Shown here: positions 23,608 to 34,581 of the stretch, in pieces | How positions within the stretch are numbered: the first letter of the stretch is position 1 | Layout of the letters: each line of letters opens with the position of its first letter | DNA from: Armatimonas rosea | GTDB lineage: Bacteria > Armatimonadota > Armatimonadia > Armatimonadales > Armatimonadaceae | Assembly (NCBI RefSeq): GCF_014202505.1 | Contig: NZ_JACHGW010000003.1 | Coordinates: 248,001-312,000 of the forward strand | Length of the DNA: 64,000 nt | Direction: 5' to 3' | The notes under the pieces: model-generated | Told to the model about the DNA's origin: nothing | Databases searched by the model: none | Seen by the model: only the letters and a program-made list of their open reading frames with translations | Translations under genes and position numbers: made by a program

Positions 23608-24495
23608 ATGCTTGGTCAAGAACTTCTCGGACAGCTCAGTGTCTCGCTACGCTGGGCAAACGACCACGACTGGAAAGCGGGAACCGACACGGCCTCGACC
23701 CACAGCGATACGGGGGCACTCTGGTACGTGGGGCAGGGACAGCTGGAGGCGACTCTCAATGGCAAGCACTGGGTGGTGCCTACGGGGAGTGCGCTTCTCT
23801 TGCCACGGAACGTGGTCCGTGAGCGCCTCCGTACCGACCGGGGTGCGGTCTGGTGGTCGGTGGGGTTTGAGGCCCTACTCTTTGGCCGTCTGGATGTCTT
23901 GCAGCTGCTCCACCCGCCGGTTCTGTGGCAGCCAGACCTGCCAACCCGGACCCTGCTCCTGCAGTGGATGACCCAGGCAGCGCAGCAGTGGCCCGACGAT
24001 GGCCTGGGCTACTTGCCCACGAGCCTGCCCCGCGATGAGCAGGCACGCCTGATCGGGGATGGGCTGGCGAAGGCGATCTTTGGCCTCTGCTGGCGCGTGC
24101 TGAGCGTGCGCGAGAGCGGCGAGGACCGCCCCCTGCGGATCACCGGGGCCCCGGACTGGCTCGTCCCCGCGCTCTGGGCGATCCAGGACAACCCCGCCCT
24201 CACCCCCGTACAGCTCAGCGAGACATACGCGGTGAGCCCGGCCCACCTGCGGCGCTGCTTCCACCGGTTTGTGGGGGTCTCTCCCCAAGCCTACCTGACC
24301 GAGCGTCGGCTGGAGCGTGCCTGCCGCCTGCTCCGAAGTACCCACATGACGGTCGCGGCGGTAGGGGAGGCGATCGGCTTTGAGAGTGTCTACACCTTCA
24401 GCCGTGTCTTCACCGAGCGCTTTCTGGTTCCTCCGTCGAAGTGGCGCGCTCTGAGCGAATCCGATAACAAGATTGCCGTGCTGGATAAACCCTAA
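23608..24495 (+). CDS. AraC-family transcriptional regulator
   Basis: The 295-residue product has an N-terminal cupin-like sensing domain (about 20-110: GALWYVGQGQLEATLNGKHWVVPTGSALLLPR) and a C-terminal double helix-turn-helix (about 195-290: LSETYAVSPAHLRRCFHRFVGVSPQAYLTERRLERA, then VAAVGEAIGFESVYTFSRVF). Such regulators sense a sugar or related ligand and activate nearby genes. It is paralogous to the regulator at 50984-51841. The start at ATG 23608 follows from the promoter position. A predicted AraC-type operator lies inside its own 3' end, in front of the GH43-like operon. Confidence 0.9.
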   Translation: MLGQELLGQLSVSLRWANDHDWKAGTDTASTHSDTGALWYVGQGQLEATLNGKHWVVPTGSALLLPRNVVRERLRTDRGAVWWSVGFEALLFGRLDVLQLLHPPVLWQPDLPTRTLLLQWMTQAAQQWPDDGLGYLPTSLPRDEQARLIGDGLAKAIFGLCWRVLSVRESGEDRPLRITGAPDWLVPALWAIQDNPALTPVQLSETYAVSPAHLRRCFHRFVGVSPQAYLTERRLERACRLLRSTHMTVAAVGEAIGFESVYTFSRVFTERFLVPPSKWRALSESDNKIAVLDKP

Positions 24496-24516
24496 TTAGC
24501 TTTGCTCCCGTAGAAT
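24457..24516 (+). promoter_or_regulatory. AraC-type box A and promoter of the 24527-32987 operon
   Basis: The box starts GAATCCGATAACAAG and ends GGATAAACC (24457-24491). The direct repeats GATAAC (24463) and GATAAAC (24484) are 21 bp apart, two helical turns. After 19 bp comes the -10 box TAGAAT (24511-24516), and the ATG at 24527 is 10 bases further. No -35 box is visible, as expected for activator-dependent promoters. Near-identical boxes lie at 39322 and 55097. Confidence 0.65.
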
Positions 24517-24526
24517 GGGGAGCACG

Positions 24527-25519
24527 ATGAAGCTCACTCTCTTGCCCGCTCCGGCGCGGGCGATCTTTCGTGATCCGGACTACTACATCTGGTGCGGGAG
24601 CATGGTCCGCACCGACGACGGTAAGTGCCATTTGTTCTACTCCCGCTGGCCGCGCAAGCTGGGGCACTACGCCTGGGTGACCCACTCCGAGATCGCCCAT
24701 GCGGTCGCGGACTCGCCGCTGGGGCCGTATCGACATGCGGATGTCGCGCTGCCCGTGCGGGGAAAAGAGCTCTGGGACGGCCTCTGCACGCACAACCCGA
24801 CCATCCATAGGTTCGGCAACAAGTTCTATCTCTACTACATGGGCAACACCGGCGATGGGGTGGCGATGAAGACCCTCAACTGGACCCACCGTAACAACCA
24901 GCGTATCGGGGTTGCCGTGGCAGACTCGCCCAACGGTCCGTGGAAGCGCTTCGACAAGCCTCTGATCGACGTGACACCTGGCTTCCACGATGCCCTCATG
25001 ACCAGCAATCCCGCGGTCTGTGCGACTCCCGAGGGCAAGACACTCATGGTCTACAAAGCCGTAGGAACGCAGAAACCCGCTCCGTTTGGCGGCCCTGTTG
25101 TCCATATCGCCGCCCTCGCCGAGACCCCGACCGGGCCGTTTGTGAAGCACCCAACCCCGGTCTTCACCAAAGAGGGCGTGCTCTTTGCCGCCGAGGACCC
25201 GTATATCTGGCTAGACAGTTCGGGCAAGCGCTTCTGGGCAATTGTGAAGGACAACGAGGGGCACTTCACCCACGCGGGCAAGTCTCTGGCGCTCTTCACA
25301 TCGCCCAACGGTCTGGACTGGGCACCCACCGAGAGCCCCTTGATCTCCACGACCGAGATTACTTGGGCCGATGGTAGGAAACAAAAGCTCAACTCCCTGG
25401 AGCGGCCCCAGCTCTGGCGCTCCGCAGACGGAAGAGAGGCCGCACTGTTCTGTGCCTGCGACGAGACCAAGGAGCGCACGCACTCGTTCAATCTCGCGAT
25501 CCCGGTGGAGCTAGGCTAG
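24527..25519 (+). CDS. GH43-like five-bladed beta-propeller glycoside hydrolase
   Basis: The 330-residue protein has propeller-type repeats with '[10 protein letters not shown]', '[13 protein letters not shown]' and 'AEDPYIW' segments. Acidic residues sit at the usual places: Asp in [13 protein letters not shown] at the start and Glu in FAAEDPYIW. This is the GH43/GH117-like fold, acting on arabinose-, xylose- or galactose-containing glycans. No signal peptide is seen, so it is probably cytoplasmic. I place the start at ATG 24527 because the earlier ATG at 24515 lies within the -10 box. Its stop codon overlaps the GTG of the next gene by one base. Confidence 0.72.
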   Translation: MKLTLLPAPARAIFRDPDYYIWCGSMVRTDDGKCHLFYSRWPRKLGHYAWVTHSEIAHAVADSPLGPYRHADVALPVRGKELWDGLCTHNPTIHRFGNKFYLYYMGNTGDGVAMKTLNWTHRNNQRIGVAVADSPNGPWKRFDKPLIDVTPGFHDALMTSNPAVCATPEGKTLMVYKAVGTQKPAPFGGPVVHIAALAETPTGPFVKHPTPVFTKEGVLFAAEDPYIWLDSSGKRFWAIVKDNEGHFTHAGKSLALFTSPNGLDWAPTESPLISTTEITWADGRKQKLNSLERPQLWRSADGREAALFCACDETKERTHSFNLAIPVELG

Positions 25520-28290
25520 TGCGGACTGTTCTGAAGAACGCGGCCTACACGCTGACCGTCCTCGCGGAGGGCACTCTCTCGCTGGTCGCCAACGCGGGGG
25601 GCGCCCCTGTCCGCTTTGCGTCGCAGTTCTTGGTGCTCCGGCGCGACGACGACCCAAAAGTGACGCTTCGTCGCGCTGAGCTGCCGCAGAACATCAACTA
25701 CAGTGTCCCCACCTGGCTGCGTGCCTCCGGGGCCGCCGATAGCTCCTTGAAAACCGCCGCGACCGATACCAAGGTCGCCGCAGGCGATGGCCTCGACCCT
25801 GCGACCCTCCAGGGCAGTGGGGCCAACCGTACGGGGAGTCTCTTCCGCGCCGCCGCTTCTACGATACTCACGGCAGTACGCACGGAGGTGGTCGGGCAGA
25901 CGGTCCACTGGCACTTCCCTGAGCACGCCGACTTCTCGTTGACCGCCGAGGTCACGCTCCTGCCCGGACGCGAGAGCCCACGCCTGCGCTTTGTGGTCAC
26001 GCCCAAGCGGGCAGGGTTCTACTCCGTGGGCTATCTCGGGGCCGCTGCGACCGAGCCCGCAGGCACACAGGAGAGCTGGCAACCCCTGATCTGGCAAGAG
26101 AAGCGCTTCCCCAGTGCCTCGTTTCTCACGCCCGCCTTCCACTGCCCCCTCCCGACAACCCTGGTGATGGCCCAAGACCGCACCTACGGCCTGATCGCCG
26201 AGCCCAGCGAGCTACCGTTTCAGCCCCTCCCGACCTTTGAGAACTCCCGCTTTGGGGTGGCGCTCCGCGACAGCGACGGCAAGGCGCGCCCGATGCTCTT
26301 TGCCCCGATGCTCGGGGGCACGGGCTCGCAGCGCCAGCCGGGCGAGGCGTTCACGTTTTCGCTACGGCTGATCGTGCAGCCCGGGTCGCTGCTCGCCACC
26401 TACCAGAGCCTCGCGCGGGAGCTCTACGGCTTCCAGGACTACCGCCAGAGCACGACCCACTCACTGAACCAGGCTCTGGAGAACATGGTGACCTACGGGC
26501 TGAGCGAGTACAGCCGGTTCAACACGGAGCTCAAGGGCTTCTCCTACGAGACCGATGCGCCTGGGACCGTCAAGAATGTCTCCGCGCTCCACCCGCTCTC
26601 CGCGGCGCTGGTGCTCGATGACCGTGAGATCTTTGAGAAGCGGGCCTACCCACAGATCGAGTACGTGCTCTCGCGGGAGAAGTTTCTCTTCTCCACAACC
26701 CCCGATATCAAGATCCAGAACCCGTCGTGGCGCTTGCTTGGTCCCTGTGCACCGCTCTCGGAGCTCACGGCACTCTACGCCATCGGCCAGCGCCGCTCGC
26801 CCTTGCTGCTGCGCGATGCCACGGCGCTCTTGAAGCAAAAACGCACCCTGAACCTGGACACGCCCCAGTCCGAGGACACCTGGCAGAACCTGCTGGCGCT
26901 CTACGAAGCAACCGGGGAGCGGCGCTGGCTCGATGCGGCACGCACGAAGGCCGATGCGTACCTCAAGTCCTACGTGCAGACCCGGCAGAGCGAGTTCGCA
27001 CCGGGCTCGTTCTTCTGGAATAGCTTTGTCCCTGACTTTTTCTCGCTCCTCACTCTCTACGAAGCGACGGGCGAGAAGCACTACCTGGAGGCCGCCCACG
27101 AAGCAGCCCTGCGCTTCACGCAGTTTATCTGGCTCTGTCCGCTGATTCCCCGCCAGGCCGTGACTGTCAACAAGGGAGGCAAGGCACCGGTCTACAGCTA
27201 CCTGGCGAAGCGCACCGACGGCCCAATGTCCGTACCCGAGGAGACCGTCCCCGCCTGGCAGCTCTCGGAGATTGGGCTGACGGCGGAGGCAGCGGGGACG
27301 AGCGTGGGGCACCGGGGGATCTTTCTGACCTGCTTTGCCCCATGGCTCCTGCGGATTGCCGCCCTCACCGGCGATTCCTTCCTGCACGACCTGGCACGCG
27401 CCGCCGTGGTGGGGCGCTACGCCAGCTTCCCAGGCTACCACATGAACACGGCGCGGACGACGGTCTACGAGAAGCCGGACTACCCGCTTCGTCCCTTTGA
27501 GAAGCTAAGCTACAACTCGTTCCACTTTAACCACAGCTGGCCGCATATCGCACTCCTGCTGGACTACCTGATCTCCGAGGTCGAGACCCGTAGCCACGGC
27601 ACGATCCGCTTCCCGGGGCGCTACGCCGAGGGCTATGCCTACCTCAAGAACCGCATCTACGGTGATCGTCCCGGAGTCTGGCAGGGAGAAAAAGATGTCT
27701 GGCTCTGGATGCCGCGTGGGCTTGTCAAGGTGAGCGTCCCACAGGTCAACTACATCGCTGCCCGAAGCGGCGACAACAAGACGCTCTATCTCGCACTGAC
27801 GAACCAGTCGTCGGAGCTGGTGCAGGTTACGCTGACACTCAACCAAGCACTCCTGCCTGGCCTGAAAGGGAACCAGCGGCGCGTGCGCATTGGGCCGAAA
27901 GGGATCGCCACCCTTAAGATTTCTGGTGTGCAGATTCAGCCTCGCTTCCAGACAGAGCTGCTCGGCACGCCGGGGAAGCCCTGGGCACGCGACGAAGCCC
28001 GGGCGGCGTTTATCCAAGGGGAGGTGATCGGGATGGTTCTCAACCTGGGCCCGAGTCTCCAGAGCGCCTTTGTCTACCTCCAGGGCACCTCGCAAGAGAT
28101 CCGTGAGGCGCGGCTGACCTACCAGATAAACGACTCTCCCGAGGTCACCCAAACCGACAGCCGTTACCCCTTTGAGTTCACCGTGGCCCTTCCCCCGAAC
28201 GCTACCGCCTTTCGCTACCGAGTCGAAGCCGTGACTGTCGGCGGCAAACTTCAAAAAACGGAGCCTCAGACGCTCCAGAGAGAACCATGA
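25519..28290 (+). CDS. Large (alpha/alpha)-toroid glycan-active protein, family unassigned
   Basis: The 923-residue product has an N-terminal beta-sandwich (about 1-290), a helical toroid (about 310-680, with repeats such as LLALYEATGERRWLDAARTKADAY and LLTLYEATGEKHYLEAAHEAALRF) and C-terminal beta domains (about 700-923). The layout fits polysaccharide lyases or six-hairpin glycosidases. It shares architecture and sequence with the protein at 41564-43891, so the two are paralogues in the same utilisation region. There is no signal peptide. The start is GTG 25519, overlapping the upstream stop. Catalytic residues cannot be named with confidence. Confidence 0.65.
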   Translation: MRTVLKNAAYTLTVLAEGTLSLVANAGGAPVRFASQFLVLRRDDDPKVTLRRAELPQNINYSVPTWLRASGAADSSLKTAATDTKVAAGDGLDPATLQGSGANRTGSLFRAAASTILTAVRTEVVGQTVHWHFPEHADFSLTAEVTLLPGRESPRLRFVVTPKRAGFYSVGYLGAAATEPAGTQESWQPLIWQEKRFPSASFLTPAFHCPLPTTLVMAQDRTYGLIAEPSELPFQPLPTFENSRFGVALRDSDGKARPMLFAPMLGGTGSQRQPGEAFTFSLRLIVQPGSLLATYQSLARELYGFQDYRQSTTHSLNQALENMVTYGLSEYSRFNTELKGFSYETDAPGTVKNVSALHPLSAALVLDDREIFEKRAYPQIEYVLSREKFLFSTTPDIKIQNPSWRLLGPCAPLSELTALYAIGQRRSPLLLRDATALLKQKRTLNLDTPQSEDTWQNLLALYEATGERRWLDAARTKADAYLKSYVQTRQSEFAPGSFFWNSFVPDFFSLLTLYEATGEKHYLEAAHEAALRFTQFIWLCPLIPRQAVTVNKGGKAPVYSYLAKRTDGPMSVPEETVPAWQLSEIGLTAEAAGTSVGHRGIFLTCFAPWLLRIAALTGDSFLHDLARAAVVGRYASFPGYHMNTARTTVYEKPDYPLRPFEKLSYNSFHFNHSWPHIALLLDYLISEVETRSHGTIRFPGRYAEGYAYLKNRIYGDRPGVWQGEKDVWLWMPRGLVKVSVPQVNYIAARSGDNKTLYLALTNQSSELVQVTLTLNQALLPGLKGNQRRVRIGPKGIATLKISGVQIQPRFQTELLGTPGKPWARDEARAAFIQGEVIGMVLNLGPSLQSAFVYLQGTSQEIREARLTYQINDSPEVTQTDSRYPFEFTVALPPNATAFRYRVEAVTVGGKLQKTEPQTLQREP

Positions 28291-29016
28291 TGCTATACCT
28301 CGCACTTGCGCTTGCGCTACAGCCTCCCGCTTCTGAGCCACCCCGCTGGACAGGGGAGGGGTACACACTTGCCTGGTCGGATGAGTTCACCAGCAAGTCC
28401 CTCGACACGAAAAAGTGGGTTTTCCGCACCGATAGCAAGCACTGGAGCACCCAGAAGCCCGAGAACGTGCGGGTCGCAGATGGCTTCTTGCGCCTGGAGC
28501 TCAAGAAAGAGGACGCCGGCGATAAGCACTACACGGGCGCTGGGGTGATCTCTAAGAAAACCTTTACCTACGGCTACTACGAGGCGCGCTTCAAGACCCC
28601 GCCCGGCGCCGGCTGGCACTCGTCGTTCTGGCTCATGACCCACGATGGCTCGGGGGGAACCAGCCCCAAGGCCACCAACCAGGAGCTGGATATCATCGAG
28701 AATGACTCCATCAGCCCCCTCGGCTACGGCGTCAATACCCACAAGTGGAACCCCGAGCCCCACCAGAGCTTTGGCGGCAAGCACGTCAAGACCCCCGATC
28801 TCTCCGCCGACTTCCATACGTTTGGCTGCGAGTTCACCCCGGCTACCGTCAAGTACTACTTCGATGGCGCGCTGGTGCAGACGGTCGATGCCACGAAGTT
28901 TGCCCACAGCCCCCAGCACATCTGGCTGACCAGTATCGCCTCCCAGCTCGGGCGAACGACAGCCGTAGACGATACCAAGCTCCCCGCCGCCGTGCTCTTT
29001 GACTATGTCCGCTACT

Positions 29017-29033
<17 letters not shown>
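28287..29033 (+). CDS. GH16-family endo-glycosidase
   Basis: The 248-residue product is a concanavalin-like jelly-roll enzyme. The active-site strand reads NQELDIIEND with nucleophile E133, assisting D135 and acid/base E138. The FSDEF-like WSDEFTS and GYYEARFK segments are typical. GH16 enzymes cut beta-1,3/1,4-glucans, galactans or related polymers. The first 13 residues (MMLYLALALALQP) may be a very short signal peptide. The start overlaps the preceding stop codon (ATGATG at 28287). It is the smallest of three GH16 enzymes in this window. Confidence 0.85.
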
Positions 29034-31059
<2,026 letters not shown>

Positions 31060-31061
31060 AG

Positions 31062-32987
31062 ATGAAACGAAACTTCTTTCGCCGCCGGTTGGAAACCGGC
31101 GTCTGCAATGGCGTGCCGCCGCAAAGCCCGTGCCGGGCTACCAATACTGTCCCCCTTCGCGAAGCCGGAGGGGGTCGCGCTCTAAGGCGCGGGGGGAGGC
31201 TAGCCCACATCCTGGCGTCCCTCTTGGTGCTCGGGGCCACGCTTCCGGCACACGCGCAGCCGCCTGTGGGCGCGGGCTACGAGCTGCTCTTCTCCGATGA
31301 GTTCGACGGCGACAAGGTCAATCCGGCCCACTGGCGCTTCCGCGAGGACCGGCGCACCGACAGCTACATGAACGGGCTCAACCGGCGGCAGAATGTCGCG
31401 GTGGCGGGCGGCTCGCTCTTGATCACGGCGCGGCAGGAAATGATCGACGGCAAGCCGGAGAACACGGGCGGCGGGGTGATCAGCACGCACCAGTTCGGCT
31501 ACGGCTACTACGAGACCCTCTCTAAGCCGTTCATGGCGGGGCGCGGGGTGCACTCGGCGTTCTGGCAGCGCGGTGGCTCGATTCCCAACAACACCATCTT
31601 CGAGATCGACTCCTACGAGATCGACTCAGGCTCGTGGATCGGGTGCAATAACCTCTATCTTCAGCTGGGGACAAAAAACCAGAGTGTCCCTTGGCCACAC
31701 CGGGCCAATATCCCCTTCGCTCTCCGCCCCGATGGCTGGTTCCTCGATGCCTACGAGTACACCCCCGAGGGCGTGATCTTCTACGACAACGGCAAAGTGG
31801 TCGCAAGAGCCGAGTGGAAGGAGCTGACCGCGGCCCAGTGTGTCTGGCTGACGGCGCTCAACGGGGTGGGGAAGGTGGATGCGGCGAAACAGCCCGCGAC
31901 CACGGAGTTTGCCTACTTCCGTTACTATGCGAAAGACTATCCGGGGGTGAATCTCCTGCCCAACGGGAGCTTCGAGTACAACCAGGACCGCGGCGACCAG
32001 CCCATCGCCTGGCAGCAAGACGGCACGCCCGGCGCGGGGAAGGTGGTTGCGGGGGAGGCGGCGCGGGATCGCTACAAGCTCCGCCACGCCAGCCCCGGCG
32101 GGGCGTACCAGCTCTCCACCTCTCAGAGCCTGGAGTTTATCCGCAACGGGGACTACCAGCTCACGGCACGCGTCCGTAGCTCCGGCGGGCAGAAGACCGC
32201 GCGCCTGGTTGTTCGTGGTTACGGTGGCCCGGAGCTAGTGCTGACGGTCCCTGCGACGGCAAGCTGGACACCGCTCACGCTCCCGAAGATTCCCGTCACC
32301 AACCACAGTGTCACAGTTGCGATTGAGTCCGCGGGGGAGGCGGGGCAGTGGCTCGAGGTGGATGCTATCCAGTTCCTAAAGCCCACCAAGACGCCGCCCC
32401 CGGCCCCGGAGCCGTTCTCCCTGCGCCTGGAGCCGGCCTGGCAGCTGGCGCAGAGCGAGCCGATTGCCTTCACGGGGGACAATAAGTTCTACTTCTTCGA
32501 CCGCAGTGTGGGCCGTGGCGCGGCGATCACGGTCGACTTTACGATGAACCCGGCCAAGCGCCAGGACGCCGCCCCGCTCGCGCGTCAGCCTAAGACGGGG
32601 ACGGCAGGCTGGTCGGTCTTGCTCACGCAGCAGGGACAGGTGGTCTTTCGGATCGGAAGCGGCGCGACCCACCAGGACGTGGTCGCCGATGTGGGCTATG
32701 CGGTGGGGAAAGAGACACGTGTCGTCTGCGTGTTTGACCGGGGCACGGCGACGATCTCGCTCGATGGGAAGCAGGTTGCCCAAGCGACAGGGATCACCTT
32801 CACCACCGACGATGCCACGGCGGCGGGGCGGCTCGGTGCGGTGAACGATATCTACGATGCGGTGGGGGATGTGATCGCCCCCGGCACGCCGTCGGCGGCA
32901 CCCCGCAAGTACAAGAACTATGTCGGCACCCTCCGCGCAGTTACGGTCGATAACGCCGTCCCCGGCCAAGCGCGTAGAGCGAACTAA
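31062..32987 (+). CDS. Secreted GH16 enzyme with carbohydrate-binding-like C-terminal domains
   Basis: The 641-residue product has a GH16 domain (about 72-300) with active-site strand IFEIDSYEID (E181, E186). A jelly-roll domain follows (about 305-480: NLLPNGSFEYNQD, then VDAIQFLKPT), and after a proline linker a LamG-like domain (about 490-640). The signal peptide is unusual. The hydrophobic core (ILASLLVLGATLPAHAQ, 50-66) is preceded by about 35 extra residues coded by a hairpin-rich insertion at 31083-31174. The start is ATG 31062, two bases after the GH95 stop. The last 47 bases overlap the convergent gene at 32941-33513. Confidence 0.82.
   Translation: MKRNFFRRRLETGVCNGVPPQSPCRATNTVPLREAGGGRALRRGGRLAHILASLLVLGATLPAHAQPPVGAGYELLFSDEFDGDKVNPAHWRFREDRRTDSYMNGLNRRQNVAVAGGSLLITARQEMIDGKPENTGGGVISTHQFGYGYYETLSKPFMAGRGVHSAFWQRGGSIPNNTIFEIDSYEIDSGSWIGCNNLYLQLGTKNQSVPWPHRANIPFALRPDGWFLDAYEYTPEGVIFYDNGKVVARAEWKELTAAQCVWLTALNGVGKVDAAKQPATTEFAYFRYYAKDYPGVNLLPNGSFEYNQDRGDQPIAWQQDGTPGAGKVVAGEAARDRYKLRHASPGGAYQLSTSQSLEFIRNGDYQLTARVRSSGGQKTARLVVRGYGGPELVLTVPATASWTPLTLPKIPVTNHSVTVAIESAGEAGQWLEVDAIQFLKPTKTPPPAPEPFSLRLEPAWQLAQSEPIAFTGDNKFYFFDRSVGRGAAITVDFTMNPAKRQDAAPLARQPKTGTAGWSVLLTQQGQVVFRIGSGATHQDVVADVGYAVGKETRVVCVFDRGTATISLDGKQVAQATGITFTTDDATAAGRLGAVNDIYDAVGDVIAPGTPSAAPRKYKNYVGTLRAVTVDNAVPGQARRAN
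31083..31174. repeat. Hairpin-rich element inserted in frame in the signal-peptide region
   Basis: Three tight hairpins lie in 92 bases: CGCCGGTT/AACCGGCG (31083-31101), GCCCG/CGGGC (31126-31138) and CCCCC/GGGGG (31151-31174). The reading frame stays open through them and adds a long basic N-region before the signal peptide core of the GH16 enzyme. Confidence 0.6.
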
Positions 32988-33513
32988 GCGCGAGGAGGCC
33001 CCCTACGACCCATGGCAGGTGTGAGGGCGGCGGCACTTGCGCCGGGAGGGTGAAGGTAAAGCCGAGCTGCTGCTGGCGCGCATCACGGGTCTGGGGGCCA
33101 ATCGTGATCCCCCCCGTGCCCGCCAGAGCCGCGGCGAGGTAGGCGCTCTTAAGCGGGGCGTAGCGGTTCTCGTAGCGGAGCTGGTGCGGGCCGGGCGCGA
33201 GCGTGGGAAGGGCAGCGGAGAGCCGCAATGGCAGAGTCGTGCTCTGGAGCCGGAGCGGGACGAGCGTGCCATCCACCCAGAGCCGGAGCGCCGCCGCCGC
33301 CTCACTGGCAAACGTAGGGTCCTGGCTTCGCTTTTGAAAGGCCTCGGTGAGCTGCTCTCCGGGGGTGAAAACCAGCTCGACCGTGACCTCCCGCGGCGTG
33401 ACCCCGAGGTAGCTTGTCTGCGCCAGCTCATCGCGCGGATGGGCATGGGCAGAGAGCGGCATCAGAGCCACAAGCACCAGCAGGCTACTTGGTAAGCGCA
33501 GCGCCGTAGTCAT
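32941..33513 (-). CDS. Secreted/membrane-anchored protein paired with DUF3500 protein
   Basis: From ATG 33513 the product has 190 residues: a signal peptide (RLPSSLLVLVALMPLSAHAHP), a beta-rich domain (YLGVTPREVTVELVFTPG to LGFTFTLPAQ), and a C-terminal transmembrane helix (LPWVVGGLLALSSLYAL) before a basic tail. The form resembles the extracytoplasmic N-terminal part of HupE/UreJ-type proteins, but without the transporter helices. It overlaps the DUF3500 gene by 29 bases and the convergent GH16 gene by 47 bases at its 3' end. The longer frame upstream lacks homology, so I start at the signal peptide. Confidence 0.6.
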   Translation of the reverse strand: MTTALRLPSSLLVLVALMPLSAHAHPRDELAQTSYLGVTPREVTVELVFTPGEQLTEAFQKRSQDPTFASEAAAALRLWVDGTLVPLRLQSTTLPLRLSAALPTLAPGPHQLRYENRYAPLKSAYLAAALAGTGGITIGPQTRDARQQQLGFTFTLPAQVPPPSHLPWVVGGLLALSSLYALGRGRRYRP

Positions 33514-34537
33514 TTCCAGGCTCGCGGTAGATGCAGTGGGTGTGGCCCGTGCCATCGCCGCCCATGCGCTGGGGAGAGTACTCCAGCACGATCGTGGGAC
33601 CGGTGACACGGTAGTAGGCCGCGCTTCCCGTCGTGGTCGGGCCGCCCCAGGCAAAGTAGGTCTTGTCCAGGTTCGCCTTCGCTGCCGCCAGCTTCGGGGC
33701 CGCGTCGTTGTCGTTCACATTCCCAATCCACTCGGCCATCAGGTCCAAAAGCAGCTTCTTCTGGGGCTCGGTGAGCGCCGAGCCGGGGATTCCCTCCGGG
33801 GCGAGCGTCTTGCCGTCTTGGCCCGGCCCCAGCACGAGGTCAATAAAGTAAGGGGCGCGGATCGCGGTCTTTTGCTGCTCGGGGGTGAGTGCCTGGATCA
33901 GCGCAAAGCCCTTGCTCAGCTCGCGCCCCAGTGGCTGGATGGTCTTGCCTCCCAGGGTGTACTTGGCGGGCTGGGCGGCGGGCAGGCTCGGAGCTAGGGT
34001 GATGTCCTTGCCGACGACGGTCGCGTTGACCGCGAGGTGGTGCCCCCCAAACTGGAACATCCAGGGGCTGGTTGCCGATGGCTTGCCCAGGAACGAGAGA
34101 TAGTACTCCGCCTTGCCAAAGATCAGCCGCCCCCCGCCGTCGGTCTGGCGCAGGACCTCATCGCCATTGACAATATCCACGACTTTTTGGTAGCCCTGCT
34201 TGCTCAGGATCGCCTGGAGGAGCGCGTGGACGGCCTTTTGCTGGGTCTCATTGAGGTCGCCCATGCGGAGGCCGGCGCGCTGGACAATCCCGGTGGGCAG
34301 GTTCGACCAGCGGACGCGCTGCTGGGAGTCGGTGAAGGCAAAGCTCACAGCCTTGCGCTGCTCGGGGGTGAGAGTCGCTAGGAGCGCATCGGCTGCGGCG
34401 ACCACGCTCTTGGTCGTGGGATCGGCGATGAGCGTGGGGGTTTTAGGAGCCTGGAGCGAGCGGGCATAGACCCCAAGCCCACAGAGCCCCATGCCCAGGA
34501 CAAGGGCGAGAGGGAGCGTGAGTGCTGTCTTTTTCAT
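33485..34537 (-). CDS. DUF3500-family secreted protein
   Basis: The 350-residue product has a signal peptide (MKKTALTLPLALVLGMGLCGLG). The family pattern follows: LLATLTPEQRKAVSFAFTD, RVRWSNLP, RAGLRMGDLNETQQKAVHALLQAILSKQGYQKVVDI, FGKAEYYLSFLGKPS and PWMFQFGGHHLAVNATVVG. The C-terminal HTHCIYREPGNDYG with conserved histidines could bind a metal or act in catalysis; the biochemical role of DUF3500 is not known to me. The start ATG 34537 lies nine bases after a TATCCT -10-like box, giving a nearly leaderless mRNA. It is divergent from the GH43-like gene at 34582. Confidence 0.78.
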   Translation of the reverse strand: MKKTALTLPLALVLGMGLCGLGVYARSLQAPKTPTLIADPTTKSVVAAADALLATLTPEQRKAVSFAFTDSQQRVRWSNLPTGIVQRAGLRMGDLNETQQKAVHALLQAILSKQGYQKVVDIVNGDEVLRQTDGGGRLIFGKAEYYLSFLGKPSATSPWMFQFGGHHLAVNATVVGKDITLAPSLPAAQPAKYTLGGKTIQPLGRELSKGFALIQALTPEQQKTAIRAPYFIDLVLGPGQDGKTLAPEGIPGSALTEPQKKLLLDLMAEWIGNVNDNDAAPKLAAAKANLDKTYFAWGGPTTTGSAAYYRVTGPTIVLEYSPQRMGGDGTGHTHCIYREPGNDYGAALTK

Positions 34538-34581
34538 GGTGGAGAGAGGATATCGCCGGATCGTAAGGAAATTATGAAGAC

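Noticed and set aside
24515-24526. ATG at 24515 as start of the GH43-like gene
   Set aside because: It overlaps the -10 box TAGAAT at 24511-24516, so it would not be in the transcript.
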